From the IMG/VR virus record IMGVR_UViG_3300027969_000199, positions 1 through 39,739 of that record: 39,739 bases of DNA; one strand, written 5' to 3'. Positions 16,750 to 24,090 of the stretch are shown piece by piece; positions within the stretch are counted from its first letter, which is position 1, and the number at the start of each line of letters is the position of its first letter. The notes under the pieces are model-generated. The model saw only the letters and a list, made by a program, of their open reading frames with translations. It had not been told where the DNA came from and did no database searches. The DNA comes from a virus. The position numbers and the translations under genes are program-made.

Positions 16750-16930
16750 AGATCTAATAGGCAAGAAGCCTAAGCCAACCGTAGTATCAAAAGATAAAAT
16801 AGAAATGGGTGGTGCATTTAGTTGCCAAACATGTAATAAAGTTGTATCAGAAGCAGAGTATAACCGTCAGGAGTACTTTGTTTTTTGGACCTGCCCAGAT
16901 GGACATATATCAAAGGTTAGCCTAGGATAA
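16736..16930 (+). CDS. Zinc-ribbon protein (64 aa)
   Basis: Overlaps the end of recA by 14 bases. The N-terminus is basic (MGKIEDLIGKKPKP); the C-terminal half is a ribbon, CQTCNKVVSEAEY then FWTCPDGHISK, with CxxC and C..H as metal ligands. Probably nucleic-acid-binding; the role is unknown. It ends in a TAATG overlap with the next gene. Confidence 0.65.
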   Translation: MGKIEDLIGKKPKPTVVSKDKIEMGGAFSCQTCNKVVSEAEYNRQEYFVFWTCPDGHISKVSLG

Positions 16931-17241
16931 TGTCAGAGCGTGGTGAAGTAAAACGTGATAGTGCTAAGGCTCAAAAAAATAGTGGCCGTGGTGACTATCA
17001 AAAGGGTGATGCACAATGGAAACAGTTTCTTGTAGATTATAAAGAAGCTTCATCGTCATTTACTTTGAATAAGCCAGTATGGTCAAAGATATGCACAGAT
17101 ACTTTTAGAGTTAATAGAGATATGTATCCAGCACTTAAAATCATACTAGGAACAGATTCAAAGGTAAGACTTGGAATAATTGAGTGGGCAATTTTAGAAG
17201 AACTAATTACATTTTGGGAGGATAATCATGGGGTCAAATAA
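16930..17241 (+). CDS. PD-(D/E)XK-like nuclease, possible resolvase (103 aa)
   Basis: The segment SGRGDYQKGDAQWKQFLVDYKEASSSFTLN fits the compact PD-(D/E)XK pattern: an acidic residue after a Gly-Arg-Gly start, then D-x-K on the next strand (VDYK), followed by a helix (WSKICTDTFR) and a strand (PALKIILG). Small proteins of this kind in aquatic phages are often labelled Holliday-junction resolvases. The neighbourhood (RecA, Cas4-like, RuvC-like) supports recombination or repair. The catalytic assignment is inference and needs a profile search. Confidence 0.55.
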   Translation: MSERGEVKRDSAKAQKNSGRGDYQKGDAQWKQFLVDYKEASSSFTLNKPVWSKICTDTFRVNRDMYPALKIILGTDSKVRLGIIEWAILEELITFWEDNHGVK

Positions 17242-17371
17242 TAAGCATCCAATGAATAAAACTGTTATTAAAAATGGCAGAATAGTAAGAATCCGTAAAG
17301 ACGGAGCAATAAAAGCTGATCTAGGACCTTACCTGACAGTACATAAAAAGAATTTGGAGAAAAAGAAGTGA
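17228..17371 (+). CDS. Small basic hypothetical protein (47 aa)
   Basis: ATG at 17228 inside the end of the previous gene; stop TGA 17369-17371. Basic beta-hairpin-like peptide (NKTVIKNGRIVRIRKDGAIK). It ends with a Lys-rich EKKK that shares bases with the RBS and GTG start of the next gene, so coupling is likely. No family recognised. Confidence 0.6.
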   Translation: MGSNNKHPMNKTVIKNGRIVRIRKDGAIKADLGPYLTVHKKNLEKKK

Positions 17372-17526
17372 GAGAACTTATATTAACTACGCTTACAGGT
17401 ATTGCTGTAGGTGGAGTGTTTAGTGTATTTAAACTACCAATTCCCGCACCACCAGTATTTGCTGGGTTAATGGGCATTGTTGGGCTTTGGATTGGCTACG
17501 CCTTGGTACAGAAGGCTTTCCAGTGA
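17368..17526 (+). CDS. XapX-like membrane protein (52 aa)
   Basis: GTG start at 17368 (GTGA overlap), preceded by GGAG. Two membrane segments separated by a Pro-rich turn: ILTTLTGIAVGGVFSVF, then KLPIPAPPVFAGLMGIVGLW. The P-x-P-A-P-P-V-x-A-G-L-x-G-I-x-G-x-x-x-G pattern is that of the XapX domain, a ~50-residue membrane peptide known from bacterial genomes with unknown function. I know of no role for it in phages; it lies between recombination genes. Good length match to the family. Confidence 0.7.
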   Translation: MRELILTTLTGIAVGGVFSVFKLPIPAPPVFAGLMGIVGLWIGYALVQKAFQ

Positions 17527-17636
17527 CAACATTTCTTTTTGGACTACTACTTGGATTTGCCTTCGGATACCCATTTGGATTATTTATAGATAGATTGGAT
17601 AAGCATGTCAGACAAAAGCGTACTAGAGCTAATTAA
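17523..17636 (+). CDS. Membrane micro-protein (37 aa)
   Basis: GTG at 17523 in a GTGA overlap with the XapX-like gene; TAA at 17634-17636. One hydrophobic helix, TFLFGLLLGFAFGYPFGLFI, then a basic tail (DRLDKHVRQKRTRAN), so a single-pass inner-membrane peptide with the basic end inside. It may act with the XapX-like neighbour. It overlaps the next gene by 32 bases. Confidence 0.5.
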   Translation: MTTFLFGLLLGFAFGYPFGLFIDRLDKHVRQKRTRAN

Positions 17637-17934
17637 TGATGTAACAGAATTTAACGACCTTCATGATCTAATGAAGGACGAACAACTTGATAGAGCGTTA
17701 GCAATTGTTATTAAGTTAATTATGAATCCTGATATACCATCAGCAAAAGCCCCTATGTTAATTATTGAACTACAAGCAATCAGCGCAAAACTAGCCGTAC
17801 TCGCTGCCTATTATACAACTTTCGGCAGAGATAAGAGCAATACTTTGAACTACAATAAAAAGAATATTTACTACTCTGCGAAAGAGGCCATAGATAGATT
17901 AGTGGACGCACTAAAGTATGCTGCGAGAAACTAA
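17605..17934 (+). CDS. Hypothetical helical protein (109 aa)
   Basis: All-helical sequence (LELINDVTEFNDLHDLMKDE, RALAIVIKLIMNPDIPSAKA, LIIELQAISAKLAVLAAYYT) with a basic C-terminus. It stops directly before the Cas4-like gene, and similar arrangements occur in other actinophages, but I do not know its function; a recombination accessory protein is a guess from context. Confidence 0.65.
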   Translation: MSDKSVLELINDVTEFNDLHDLMKDEQLDRALAIVIKLIMNPDIPSAKAPMLIIELQAISAKLAVLAAYYTTFGRDKSNTLNYNKKNIYYSAKEAIDRLVDALKYAARN

Positions 17935-18708
17935 ATGGGTAGAGATCTAATAACAAACTTAAAATTCAAGAAAACAATGGGAGAGTTTGATCCAATTGAA
18001 TTCGGAAGAATGATGAATGAAGCCTACACAGCAAATAGAAACTTAGATAGGTATGCAAAAAAGCATACTTTTTCTCCAAGCACCGTCGGTTATGGATATG
18101 GAATGTGTCCAAGATACTGGTTCATAGCATTTAACGGCTGTGAGTTTGAAGATAATTTTGATGCAATTGCAATTGCTAATATGGAAAATGGGAAACAGGC
18201 ACACGAAAGAATTCAAACTTTATTAGAAAGCGCAGGTCTTGCTAAAGAGTTAGAAAGAGAAATTCTATGTGATGATCCTCCCATAAGAGGCTTTGCAGAT
18301 ATGATTGTTGACTGGTATGGCACTGAAATAATTGGAGAATTAAAAACAGTCAGAGACGAAGTGTTTGCTGCAAGACAGACGAGCATGGCTCCAACTACAT
18401 CACACCTAATTCAGCTATTACTTTATATGTGGGTTGAAAAGCTTGATGAAGGCTTTTTGATGTATGAAAATAAAAATAGCAACGAGATTCTTATTATGCC
18501 TATTAATATGAATGCTAGACATAGAGCTCTTATTGAAAAGACTATTGAGTGGATGAGAGTAGTTTATAAAAACTATCAGGCAGGACATTTGCCAGAAAGA
18601 CCATTCACTAAAAGTACATCTACATGCAAGTACTGTCCAGTAAGAAAAGAATGTTGGGCTGGAGAACATGGAGATTTAATTATAGAAAAATTGGATCTTC
18701 CAAAATGA
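17935..18708 (+). CDS. Cas4-like PD-(D/E)XK exonuclease (257 aa)
   Basis: RecB/Cas4-family nuclease that likely resects DNA for recombination. Visible elements: an early Cys in MCPRYWFIAF, the helix GKQAHERI, the catalytic core RGFADMIVDWYG...IIGELKT (D and ExK), the QxxxY-like helix HLIQLLLYMW, and a C-terminal Cys cluster CKYCPVRKEC that with the N-terminal Cys would bind an Fe-S cluster. No CRISPR array or other cas gene is in the window, so this is a phage recombination nuclease. It follows the previous stop without a gap. Confidence 0.85.
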   Translation: MGRDLITNLKFKKTMGEFDPIEFGRMMNEAYTANRNLDRYAKKHTFSPSTVGYGYGMCPRYWFIAFNGCEFEDNFDAIAIANMENGKQAHERIQTLLESAGLAKELEREILCDDPPIRGFADMIVDWYGTEIIGELKTVRDEVFAARQTSMAPTTSHLIQLLLYMWVEKLDEGFLMYENKNSNEILIMPINMNARHRALIEKTIEWMRVVYKNYQAGHLPERPFTKSTSTCKYCPVRKECWAGEHGDLIIEKLDLPK

Positions 18709-18998
18709 TATGCGCTAGATTTGAGTGCTCAGCAAGCTTTGAGCCAAAGACACACAATCAAAAATATTGTTCTGATGAATGCTGCCGTATTGCAACTAAT
18801 AAAAGAATCATGGAGAAATACTATGAGAAAAAAGCTATTAGAAGCGGAGCAGTAAGAATATGCAAGAATAAAGGTTGCGAAAAACAGCTTAGTAGATACA
18901 ACTATGATTCCGTGTGCTCATCTTGTGAGTCCTTAGCAATAAAGAATGCTAAGAAAAAGTTATTGGATATGATAAATGACGCTGGCAAAGCTAAATAA
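18705..18998 (+). CDS. Zinc-finger protein (97 aa)
   Basis: Starts at ATG 18705 (ATGA overlap). Two Cys clusters: ICARFECSASFEPKTHNQKY followed by CSDECCRIA (C..C...C...C), and ICKNKGCEKQL with CSSC. Between them is a basic helix (NKRIMEKYYEKKAIRSG). The first cluster has the F.P...NQ.YCS..C pattern of small DNA-binding zinc fingers found in actinophages. The gene probably encodes a regulator or recombination accessory protein. Confidence 0.68.
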   Translation: MICARFECSASFEPKTHNQKYCSDECCRIATNKRIMEKYYEKKAIRSGAVRICKNKGCEKQLSRYNYDSVCSSCESLAIKNAKKKLLDMINDAGKAK

Positions 18999-19545
18999 AG
19001 TAAGCGCATCTACCGTAATTGGTATAGACGCATCTACTAATTCTGTAGCATTTTGTCTTTTCAGAGATGGAAAGCCAGAAAGATATGGCAAGATTCTTCT
19101 TAACGGAATGACAATTTATGAAAAGATAGCTGATGCTAGAAACAAAATTGGTGCATTTAGCGAGGAGCTTAAGGCTGATTATATCGCAATGGAAGGCGCA
19201 ATTATGGTTAAGTCTGCTGATGCGGTAATAAAACTATCATATGTATACGGAGTAGTACTTGCTGAACTTATGCAGTATAACCCAGAGGTAATAACTGTTG
19301 CACCTATATCTTGGCAGTCATACATAGGAAATAAGAACCTTACTAATGATGAAAAGAATGGTATTAAAATTACAAACCCAGGAAAAACAGATTCCTGGTA
19401 TAAGACAAAGCAAAGAGAAATAAGAAAGCAAAGAACCGTAGACTGGGTAAAAAGATCTTTCGGTATTGAGCTAGATGATTTTGATGTTGCGGATGCAGTA
19501 GGTATTGCCTTCTTTGCACAGAAGACATTGACGGAGAAGAAGTGA
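18976..19545 (+). CDS. RuvC-like Holliday-junction resolvase (189 aa)
   Basis: RNase H-fold nuclease: the first strand IGIDASTNSVAF carries D18, the second acidic site is E73 in AMEGAI, and the closing helix has D170 and D173 in FDVADAVGIA, giving the complete acidic tetrad of RuvC-type enzymes. It would resolve branched DNA before packaging. It overlaps the upstream zinc-finger gene by 23 bases and the downstream HTH gene by a GTGA. Confidence 0.85.
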   Translation: MTLAKLNKVSASTVIGIDASTNSVAFCLFRDGKPERYGKILLNGMTIYEKIADARNKIGAFSEELKADYIAMEGAIMVKSADAVIKLSYVYGVVLAELMQYNPEVITVAPISWQSYIGNKNLTNDEKNGIKITNPGKTDSWYKTKQREIRKQRTVDWVKRSFGIELDDFDVADAVGIAFFAQKTLTEKK

Positions 19546-19703
19546 AGCTCTACCAAAGCAAAGATTATTTATTTAGAAGATATGTACTTCAAAAGAAAAC
19601 GATAAAGGAGATAGCAGAAGAATGTCAAGTATCGCACATGACAATCCAGAGATATCTGGAAGACTTTGGTCTGATAAAGAATCAGAGGAAGTGGAAAAGG
19701 TAG
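19542..19703 (+). CDS. Small helix-turn-helix protein (53 aa)
   Basis: GTG start at 19542, overlapping the RuvC-like stop (GTGA), with GGAG upstream. The translation contains a clear HTH: QKKTIKEIAEECQVSHMTIQ then RYLEDFGLI (first helix TIKEIAEEC, turn QVS, recognition helix HMTIQRYLEDF). The tail is basic (NQRKWKR). It resembles the HTH of resolvases or of short terminase/regulatory proteins. The second half is overlapped by the start of the methyltransferase gene in another frame. Confidence 0.6.
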   Translation: MKLYQSKDYLFRRYVLQKKTIKEIAEECQVSHMTIQRYLEDFGLIKNQRKWKR

Positions 19704-20452
19704 AAACTATCTACCCAATAACTATGGCTAAAACCAATTATGGATTTAGTCTATATGTCGTTGATGGAGACGAACACGTCGGTGGAAACATTCAGAAGCT
19801 TGGATTCTGGGAGCCAGAAACAACAAATTGGCTAATAAAAAATGTACAAGAAACTGATACATGCCTGGACATAGGAATGAACATTGGTTATTTTACAGAG
19901 ATCATGGCTAGGGCAACTGGTCCATACGGAAGAGTGTTTTCATTTGAAGCAAACAAAGAGCTTGTTAATGTTTATGAAAAAACTATTCTAGAATCAGATA
20001 ACGATTATGAGTCCACTGGTGCTATTAACTTGTTCGATATTGGCTTATCTAATGAAACTAAAGAGGCTTTTATATTAATTCCAAATACAAATATTGGCGG
20101 AGCAGGAATAACAGATGAAGACAGCACAGTAGATGGTATGACAAGCCTTCCAGTAATGCTTGATAATATAAACAATATTATAGATGAAATTACAATTGAC
20201 GAGATTGATATTATTAAGATGGATGTTGAGGGTCACGAAGAAAAGATCTGGGACACTTTAGAAAGACCTTTAAAGTCATGTCGTGCTGCGATTGTAGAAC
20301 TAGGACCATATCACTCAGAAGAGTTTTTAAATAAAGTATCATCTCAATTTAACATGTATAGATTAGTTAATGATGAAGAGATGGAAATTGTAGTTGGAGA
20401 TATTATAGATGCTCCACACCATATGAATGTTGTATTAAGGCATAAATCCTAG
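19622..20452 (+). CDS. FkbM-family methyltransferase (276 aa)
   Basis: SAM-dependent methyltransferase. Motif I is TCLDIGMNIGYFTEIMARA; the acidic strand is RVFSFEANKELV; the FkbM-typical IDIIKMDVEGHEEKIWDTLE follows. The acceptor is unknown (sugars or peptides in known FkbM enzymes). The 19622 start has AAGGAG upstream but makes the first ~27 residues a shadow of the HTH gene; a later start (ATG 19724) keeps the whole fold and is possible. It could modify a virion glycan, host envelope component or small molecule. Confidence 0.8.
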   Translation: MSSIAHDNPEISGRLWSDKESEEVEKVETIYPITMAKTNYGFSLYVVDGDEHVGGNIQKLGFWEPETTNWLIKNVQETDTCLDIGMNIGYFTEIMARATGPYGRVFSFEANKELVNVYEKTILESDNDYESTGAINLFDIGLSNETKEAFILIPNTNIGGAGITDEDSTVDGMTSLPVMLDNINNIIDEITIDEIDIIKMDVEGHEEKIWDTLERPLKSCRAAIVELGPYHSEEFLNKVSSQFNMYRLVNDEEMEIVVGDIIDAPHHMNVVLRHKS

Positions 20453-20462
20453 TTAATTAGCT

Positions 20463-20491
20463 TTGACATTTTAGTTGACCAAGAGTATACT
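20463..20491 (+). promoter_or_regulatory. Promoter for the terminase operon
   Basis: TTGACA (20463-20468), 17-bp spacer, TATACT (20486-20491). Predicted start near 20498, giving a ~15-base leader that contains AGGAGA before the ATG at 20513. Confidence 0.82.
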
Positions 20492-20512
20492 TTATATAGA
20501 ACAGGAGATATC

Positions 20513-21082
20513 ATGTCTGAAATAGAATTAGCAGAACGTTTTGACCGTATGAACAAAGTAGTAGAACAAATGCTTATGGGCAATAGTGCTACTCAAATTT
20601 CAAAGACTCTATCTCTTCCACGTAAAGACGTGCTAGAATTAATTGAAGAATGGAAAACTGTTGTTCGTGATGATTCAAGTGCAAGAGACCGTGCAAAAGA
20701 AGCGGTAGCAGGTGCAGATCAACACTACGCAATGCTCATTAAAGAGGCCTGGAAGACTGTAGACGATGCAGATCAGGCAGGACAACTAAATGTTAAGGCT
20801 ACCATATTAAAGCTTATCTCAGACATTGAGCAGAAAAGAATTGCTATGCTTCAGCAGCTTGGACTACTTGATAATGCAGAGCTTGCCAGCCATCTTGCAG
20901 AAACAGAAAGAAAGCAAGACATTCTTATTGGAATATTAAAAGATATATCAGCAGAGTACCCGCAGGTAAGAAATGAAATTATGCGTAGGCTTTCACAGAT
21001 ATCTAATCAAGTTGAAGAAGTAATCATTGCAGAGGCAAATAATGTAACTAGCCTCAGAGATGTGAGCGAAGATGTCGTTTAA
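20513..21082 (+). CDS. terS: Probable terminase small subunit (189 aa)
   Basis: The N-terminal helix-turn-helix, MLMGNSATQISKTLSLPRKD followed by VLELIEEW, suits recognition of phage DNA. The remainder is helical (AKEAVAGADQHYAMLIKEAW, LKLISDIEQKRIAMLQQLGL), suited to ring assembly. It overlaps the start of the large terminase gene by 11 bases, the classic order for a small subunit. It lacks any enzyme motif. The name rests on architecture and position. Confidence 0.75.
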   Translation: MSEIELAERFDRMNKVVEQMLMGNSATQISKTLSLPRKDVLELIEEWKTVVRDDSSARDRAKEAVAGADQHYAMLIKEAWKTVDDADQAGQLNVKATILKLISDIEQKRIAMLQQLGLLDNAELASHLAETERKQDILIGILKDISAEYPQVRNEIMRRLSQISNQVEEVIIAEANNVTSLRDVSEDVV

Positions 21083-22850
21083 TTTTGCAGACATAATTGA
21101 TATACTTGACGGTGAAGAGTTTGAAGAACGCCCAGTAGAGTTAGATGAATTTGTTGTCAGCCACGAGTATCTTGGACTACCACCATTATCCGAGTATCAA
21201 TACATGCTTATCAGAGCAAGCTCACAAATATATAAGAGGGCAACTTTAAATAAATTATATGGTGAAGAAGCTGGCGAAAAGCGCTGGAAAGAAACAGTCA
21301 ATGAAGTAGTAGCACAACTGGGTAAGGGATCAGGTAAAGACTACTGCTCTACTATTGCCGTTGCTTATATTGTTTATCTTTTATTATGTTTAAAAGACCC
21401 AGCAAAATATTTTGGAAAGCCTCCTGGAGACTCAATTGATCTTATTAATATTGCTGTTAACGCACAGCAGGCTAAGAATGTTTTTTTTAAAGGGCTTAAG
21501 ACAAGAGTTGACAAGTCCCCTTGGTTTGCAGGAAAGTATATAGCAAAGGCGGACGTAATTGAGTTTGATAAAGGCATTAGCTGTCACTCAGGTCACTCCG
21601 AAAGAGAAGCATTTGAGGGATACAACGCACTAGTAGTTATCCTGGACGAGATTTCTGGATTCAGTGTTGACAATACAACAGGTCACGAGCAAGCTAAAAC
21701 GGCTGGAGCAATATATGATATGTATAGGGCATCAGTAGATTCACGTTTTCCAGACTTTGGTAAAGTAATACTTCTTTCATTCCCACGCTATAAGAATGAT
21801 TATATACAGCAAAGATATGAAGCAGTCGTTGCTCAAAAAGAAGTAAAGGTATTGAGTCATAAATTTAAGATGGACGAAGATCTTCAAGATGGTGTAGATG
21901 GAAATGAATTTACTGTTGAATGGGAAGAAGATCAAATAATATCCTATAAGATTCCAAAGACTTTTGCATTGCGTAGACCAACATGGCAGATTAACCCAAC
22001 TAGAACTATTGATGATTTTAAGGTAGCTTTCTATACAAATCCAACAGATGCATTGTCACGCTTTGCATGTATGCCACCAGAAGCAGTAGACGCTTTCTTT
22101 AAGTCAAGAGAAAAGATTGAGGCGGCATTTGTCTTAAATAATGGTGTAGACAACTCCACTGGAAGATTTGAAGAAGCCCTAAAACCGTTGGAAGATATGG
22201 AATATTTTGTGCACGTTGACTTAGCTCAAAAGCATGACCATTGTGCAGTATCTATGTCTCACGTAAGTGAGTGGGTAAAGATTAGATCATTTAATGATTA
22301 TGAGCAGGTAGCTCCTAAAGTTATTGTTGATGCAGTAAGATGGTGGACTCCTACTTCAGATAAGTCTGTTGATTTTACTGAGGTCAAAGATTATATTATT
22401 TCTCTTAAGTCTAGAGGTTTTAATATTAAGGCTGTAACATTTGACCGATGGAACTCACACGATATGATGCAACAAATTAAAAATTATAATATTCACACAG
22501 AGATATTATCCGTAGCAAAGAAGCACTACGAGGATATGGCTCTTGGAATTATGGAAGAAAGAATAACTGGTCCAGATATTAAGCTTTTAATAGACGAGTT
22601 ATTGCAGTTAAGAATTGTGAGAGACAAGGTAGATCACCCTAGAAAGGGCTCTAAGGACCTTGCAGACGCCGTGTGCGGGTCTATATATAATGCCATATCA
22701 AGATCACAAAAAGGCGATAGAGAAATTAATATTCACACTTGGGCTGGAAGCAAAGAAGATAATGTAAATAGCAAGGTAACTAAGGATGGAGTACCTAAGA
22801 GGATGCCAGCAGAACTCTTAGATGCAATATCAGGAATGAGTATACTATGA
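21072..22850 (+). CDS. terL: Terminase large subunit (592 aa)
   Basis: ATP-driven DNA packaging motor and headful/cos nuclease. ATPase domain: Walker A-like GKGSGKD (84-90) and Walker B LVVILDE (D192, E193). RNase H-like nuclease domain: D383 in HVDLAQKHDH, D458 in TFDRWNSHD, D532 in KDLADAVCG. The order and spacing match phage TerL. The C-terminal ~40 residues form a loop-rich tail. It overlaps both neighbours (ATGA with the next gene). Portal and capsid genes expected beside terminase are absent, so the structural module must lie elsewhere, probably left of the window. Confidence 0.93.
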   Translation: MSFNFADIIDILDGEEFEERPVELDEFVVSHEYLGLPPLSEYQYMLIRASSQIYKRATLNKLYGEEAGEKRWKETVNEVVAQLGKGSGKDYCSTIAVAYIVYLLLCLKDPAKYFGKPPGDSIDLINIAVNAQQAKNVFFKGLKTRVDKSPWFAGKYIAKADVIEFDKGISCHSGHSEREAFEGYNALVVILDEISGFSVDNTTGHEQAKTAGAIYDMYRASVDSRFPDFGKVILLSFPRYKNDYIQQRYEAVVAQKEVKVLSHKFKMDEDLQDGVDGNEFTVEWEEDQIISYKIPKTFALRRPTWQINPTRTIDDFKVAFYTNPTDALSRFACMPPEAVDAFFKSREKIEAAFVLNNGVDNSTGRFEEALKPLEDMEYFVHVDLAQKHDHCAVSMSHVSEWVKIRSFNDYEQVAPKVIVDAVRWWTPTSDKSVDFTEVKDYIISLKSRGFNIKAVTFDRWNSHDMMQQIKNYNIHTEILSVAKKHYEDMALGIMEERITGPDIKLLIDELLQLRIVRDKVDHPRKGSKDLADAVCGSIYNAISRSQKGDREINIHTWAGSKEDNVNSKVTKDGVPKRMPAELLDAISGMSIL

Positions 22851-23101
22851 GTAAATACGTAAGCACTAAATTCAATGGCATGATGTGTGCCTGTGTTGGT
22901 AAGCATGTGCCATTGCCAGTAACACTTGAAACATATGAAGGAAATCATTTATGTCCAACAACATATAATAATGTTATTGAATATAAAAAGATCTGGGAAG
23001 TGCTTGGCAACGAGCCACCTGGAAGTATTAGAAAGCATTTTAGTGAGTTCGTACAGGATCTTGTACGATCAAGTGTAGACAAATCCAAGCAACTGTTGTA
23101 G
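22847..23101 (+). CDS. Hypothetical protein (84 aa)
   Basis: Coupled to terL (ATGA). N-terminal half has Cys and His (MMCACVGKHVPLPV, GNHLCPTTY) that could bind one metal ion; the C-terminal half is helical (NVIEYKKIWEVLG, KHFSEFVQDLVRSSVDKSKQ). No family recognised. It shares the operon with the packaging genes. Confidence 0.65.
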   Translation: MSKYVSTKFNGMMCACVGKHVPLPVTLETYEGNHLCPTTYNNVIEYKKIWEVLGNEPPGSIRKHFSEFVQDLVRSSVDKSKQLL

Positions 23102-23104
23102 AAT
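23076..23104 (+). promoter_or_regulatory. Possible promoter for tRNA(CAT)
   Basis: TAGACA (23076-23081), 17-bp spacer, TAGAAT (23099-23104), partly within the end of the preceding gene. Transcription would start 1-2 bases before the mature 5' end of the tRNA. Confidence 0.45.
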
Positions 23105-23112
23105 TGTATAAG

Positions 23113-23186
23113 GCGGCAGTAGCTTAGTTGGTTAAAGCCCCGAACTCATAATTCGGTAATCGTAGGTTCAAGTCCTACCTGCCGCA
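23113..23186 (+). tRNA. tRNA with CAT anticodon (elongator Met, or Ile2)
   Basis: Full cloverleaf: acceptor GCGGCAG/CTGCCGC, D stem GCTT/AAGC, anticodon stem CCGAA/TTCGG with loop CTCATAA (anticodon CAT, 23147-23149), T arm GTAGG/CCTAC, discriminator A. CCA is not encoded. C11:G24 and a paired 1:72 mark it as an elongator, unlike the CAT tRNA at 37037. It could read AUG, or AUA if C34 is changed to lysidine; the sequence alone does not decide this. Confidence 0.9.
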
Positions 23187-23203
23187 CAAAGAAAGGAGTA
23201 ATC

Positions 23204-23305
23204 ATGGCTAACAAAGAACAAAAAGGCAACGCAAATAAAAAGAAAGAGCCTAAGCTCTCTCTAAAAGAAAAACGTGCAAAAAAGCAAGAGAAGAAGAACA
23301 AGTAG
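23204..23305 (+). CDS. Lysine-rich micro-protein (33 aa)
   Basis: ATG at 23204 with a strong AAAGGAG 6 bases upstream; stop TAG 23303-23305. About half the residues are Lys (NKKKEPKLSLKEKRAKKQEK). Too short for a fold; likely a nucleic-acid-binding or charge-neutralising peptide. It stands between a tRNA and a structured non-coding stretch. The good RBS is the main reason to believe it. Confidence 0.55.
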   Translation: MANKEQKGNANKKKEPKLSLKEKRAKKQEKKNK

Positions 23306-23311
23306 TATAAT

Positions 23312-23427
23312 TGTATTACCATAGTTTGTGGATGAGCCACAGCTCTGGTCCTGGCCAACGTGCTTGTAGGTACCTTGGGATGGAAGACTAGTTACTGCTG
23401 CCCAGCCTTCGGGCTGGGCAGTACTAT
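23312..23427 (+). ncRNA. Possible structured leader or small RNA
   Basis: 133 bases with no ORF separate the Lys-rich peptide from the 23439 gene. They hold a TGTGG/CCACA hairpin (about 23324-23340), a GC-rich middle with CCTGGCCAA...CCTTGG, and at the end a 10-bp UUCG hairpin (CTGCCCAGCC, 23398-23407, with 23412-23421), extendable with bulges. A TATAAT lies at 23306-23311, without a convincing -35. It may be a 5' leader or regulatory element of the following gene, or an independent RNA; I recognise no known class. Confidence 0.4.
23398..23421 (+). terminator. UUCG-capped GC hairpin
   Basis: CTGCCCAGCC, loop TTCG, GGCTGGGCAG: a 10-bp perfect stem. No U-tract follows and an AAGGAAGG RBS comes 6 bases later, so it is either an intrinsic terminator of the actinobacterial type or a stabilising leader hairpin. 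Confidence 0.6.
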
Positions 23428-23438
23428 AAGGAAGGCAC

Positions 23439-23768
23439 ATGGAAGATTTCGAGATGGACCAAGATGGCTTTGATCAAATGATGGAGCACTATGTAGAAAT
23501 AGGCGCTGTAACTGTCAACGGTATAGATGTGTCTGGTAATTTTATTTATGTTATTACAGACAAGGCAAAGGAATTAGCTCCAGATTTATGGGAGATGCAT
23601 CATGAGATGATTGATGAAGCTCTGGTAGGATTATTTGAGCAGGGATTAATAGAAGTAGAGTACGATGAAGATCTAAATGCCAATATGAAAATATCAGATG
23701 CGGCTAGAGAAGTTATGTATCAACTAGGATACGTAGATATGGAAAATTTGGATGACCCAGACAACTAG
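23439..23768 (+). CDS. Hypothetical acidic protein (109 aa)
   Basis: RBS AAGGAAGG. Acidic, helix-rich; the middle and C-terminus (LIEVEYDEDLNANMKISDAA, REVMYQLGYVD) suggest a winged-helix-like or small alpha/beta fold, but no motif is decisive. It overlaps the following HNH gene by 17 bases. Confidence 0.65.
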   Translation: MEDFEMDQDGFDQMMEHYVEIGAVTVNGIDVSGNFIYVITDKAKELAPDLWEMHHEMIDEALVGLFEQGLIEVEYDEDLNANMKISDAAREVMYQLGYVDMENLDDPDN

Positions 23769-24090
23769 AGATAGATATTATGCGGATCTAGAAAGACTAT
23801 TACCAACAAAAAGAAAAGATAAGACTGGCCATAAAAGGCGATTCATTCAAGAATATAAAAATAATAAGCCGTGTGCAGATTGCCAAGTCGTACTACCTTG
23901 GTATATAATGGAATATGACCATGTTAGGGGAGAAAAAATAGCTAACCTAACTAAAATGTATGCAACCCATACAATGGAAGAGATTGTAGAAGAAATTGCT
24001 AAGTGTGACATTGTTTGTTCTAATTGTCACAAGCATCGTACTTGGGTGTCCATGATTGGACAGGATAGGGCAGGAAATGAAAAAGATTGA
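23752..24090 (+). CDS. HNH endonuclease with Cys ligands (112 aa)
   Basis: Second HNH protein. The zinc/HNH signature is PCADCQVVLPWYIMEYDHVR followed by CDIVCSNCHKHRTW: two CxxC pairs framing the DHVRGEK strand and the final N-CHKHR helix. The N-terminal helix is basic (DLERLLPTKRKDKTGHKRR). Unlike the 5344 protein, this one is a Cys-stabilised HNH, so the two are not recent copies. Free-standing homing or packaging-associated roles are known for the family. Confidence 0.85.
   Translation: MTQTTRDRYYADLERLLPTKRKDKTGHKRRFIQEYKNNKPCADCQVVLPWYIMEYDHVRGEKIANLTKMYATHTMEEIVEEIAKCDIVCSNCHKHRTWVSMIGQDRAGNEKD

Noticed and set aside
17935-18708. Cas4-like gene as part of a CRISPR-Cas system
   Set aside because: No cas1, cas2 or array nearby; lies with RecA and RuvC-like genes as a recombination nuclease.
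23107-23112. TATAAG as -10 box of tRNA(CAT)
   Set aside because: It touches the mature 5' end of the tRNA, leaving no room for the start point; the TAGACA/TAGAAT pair fits better.
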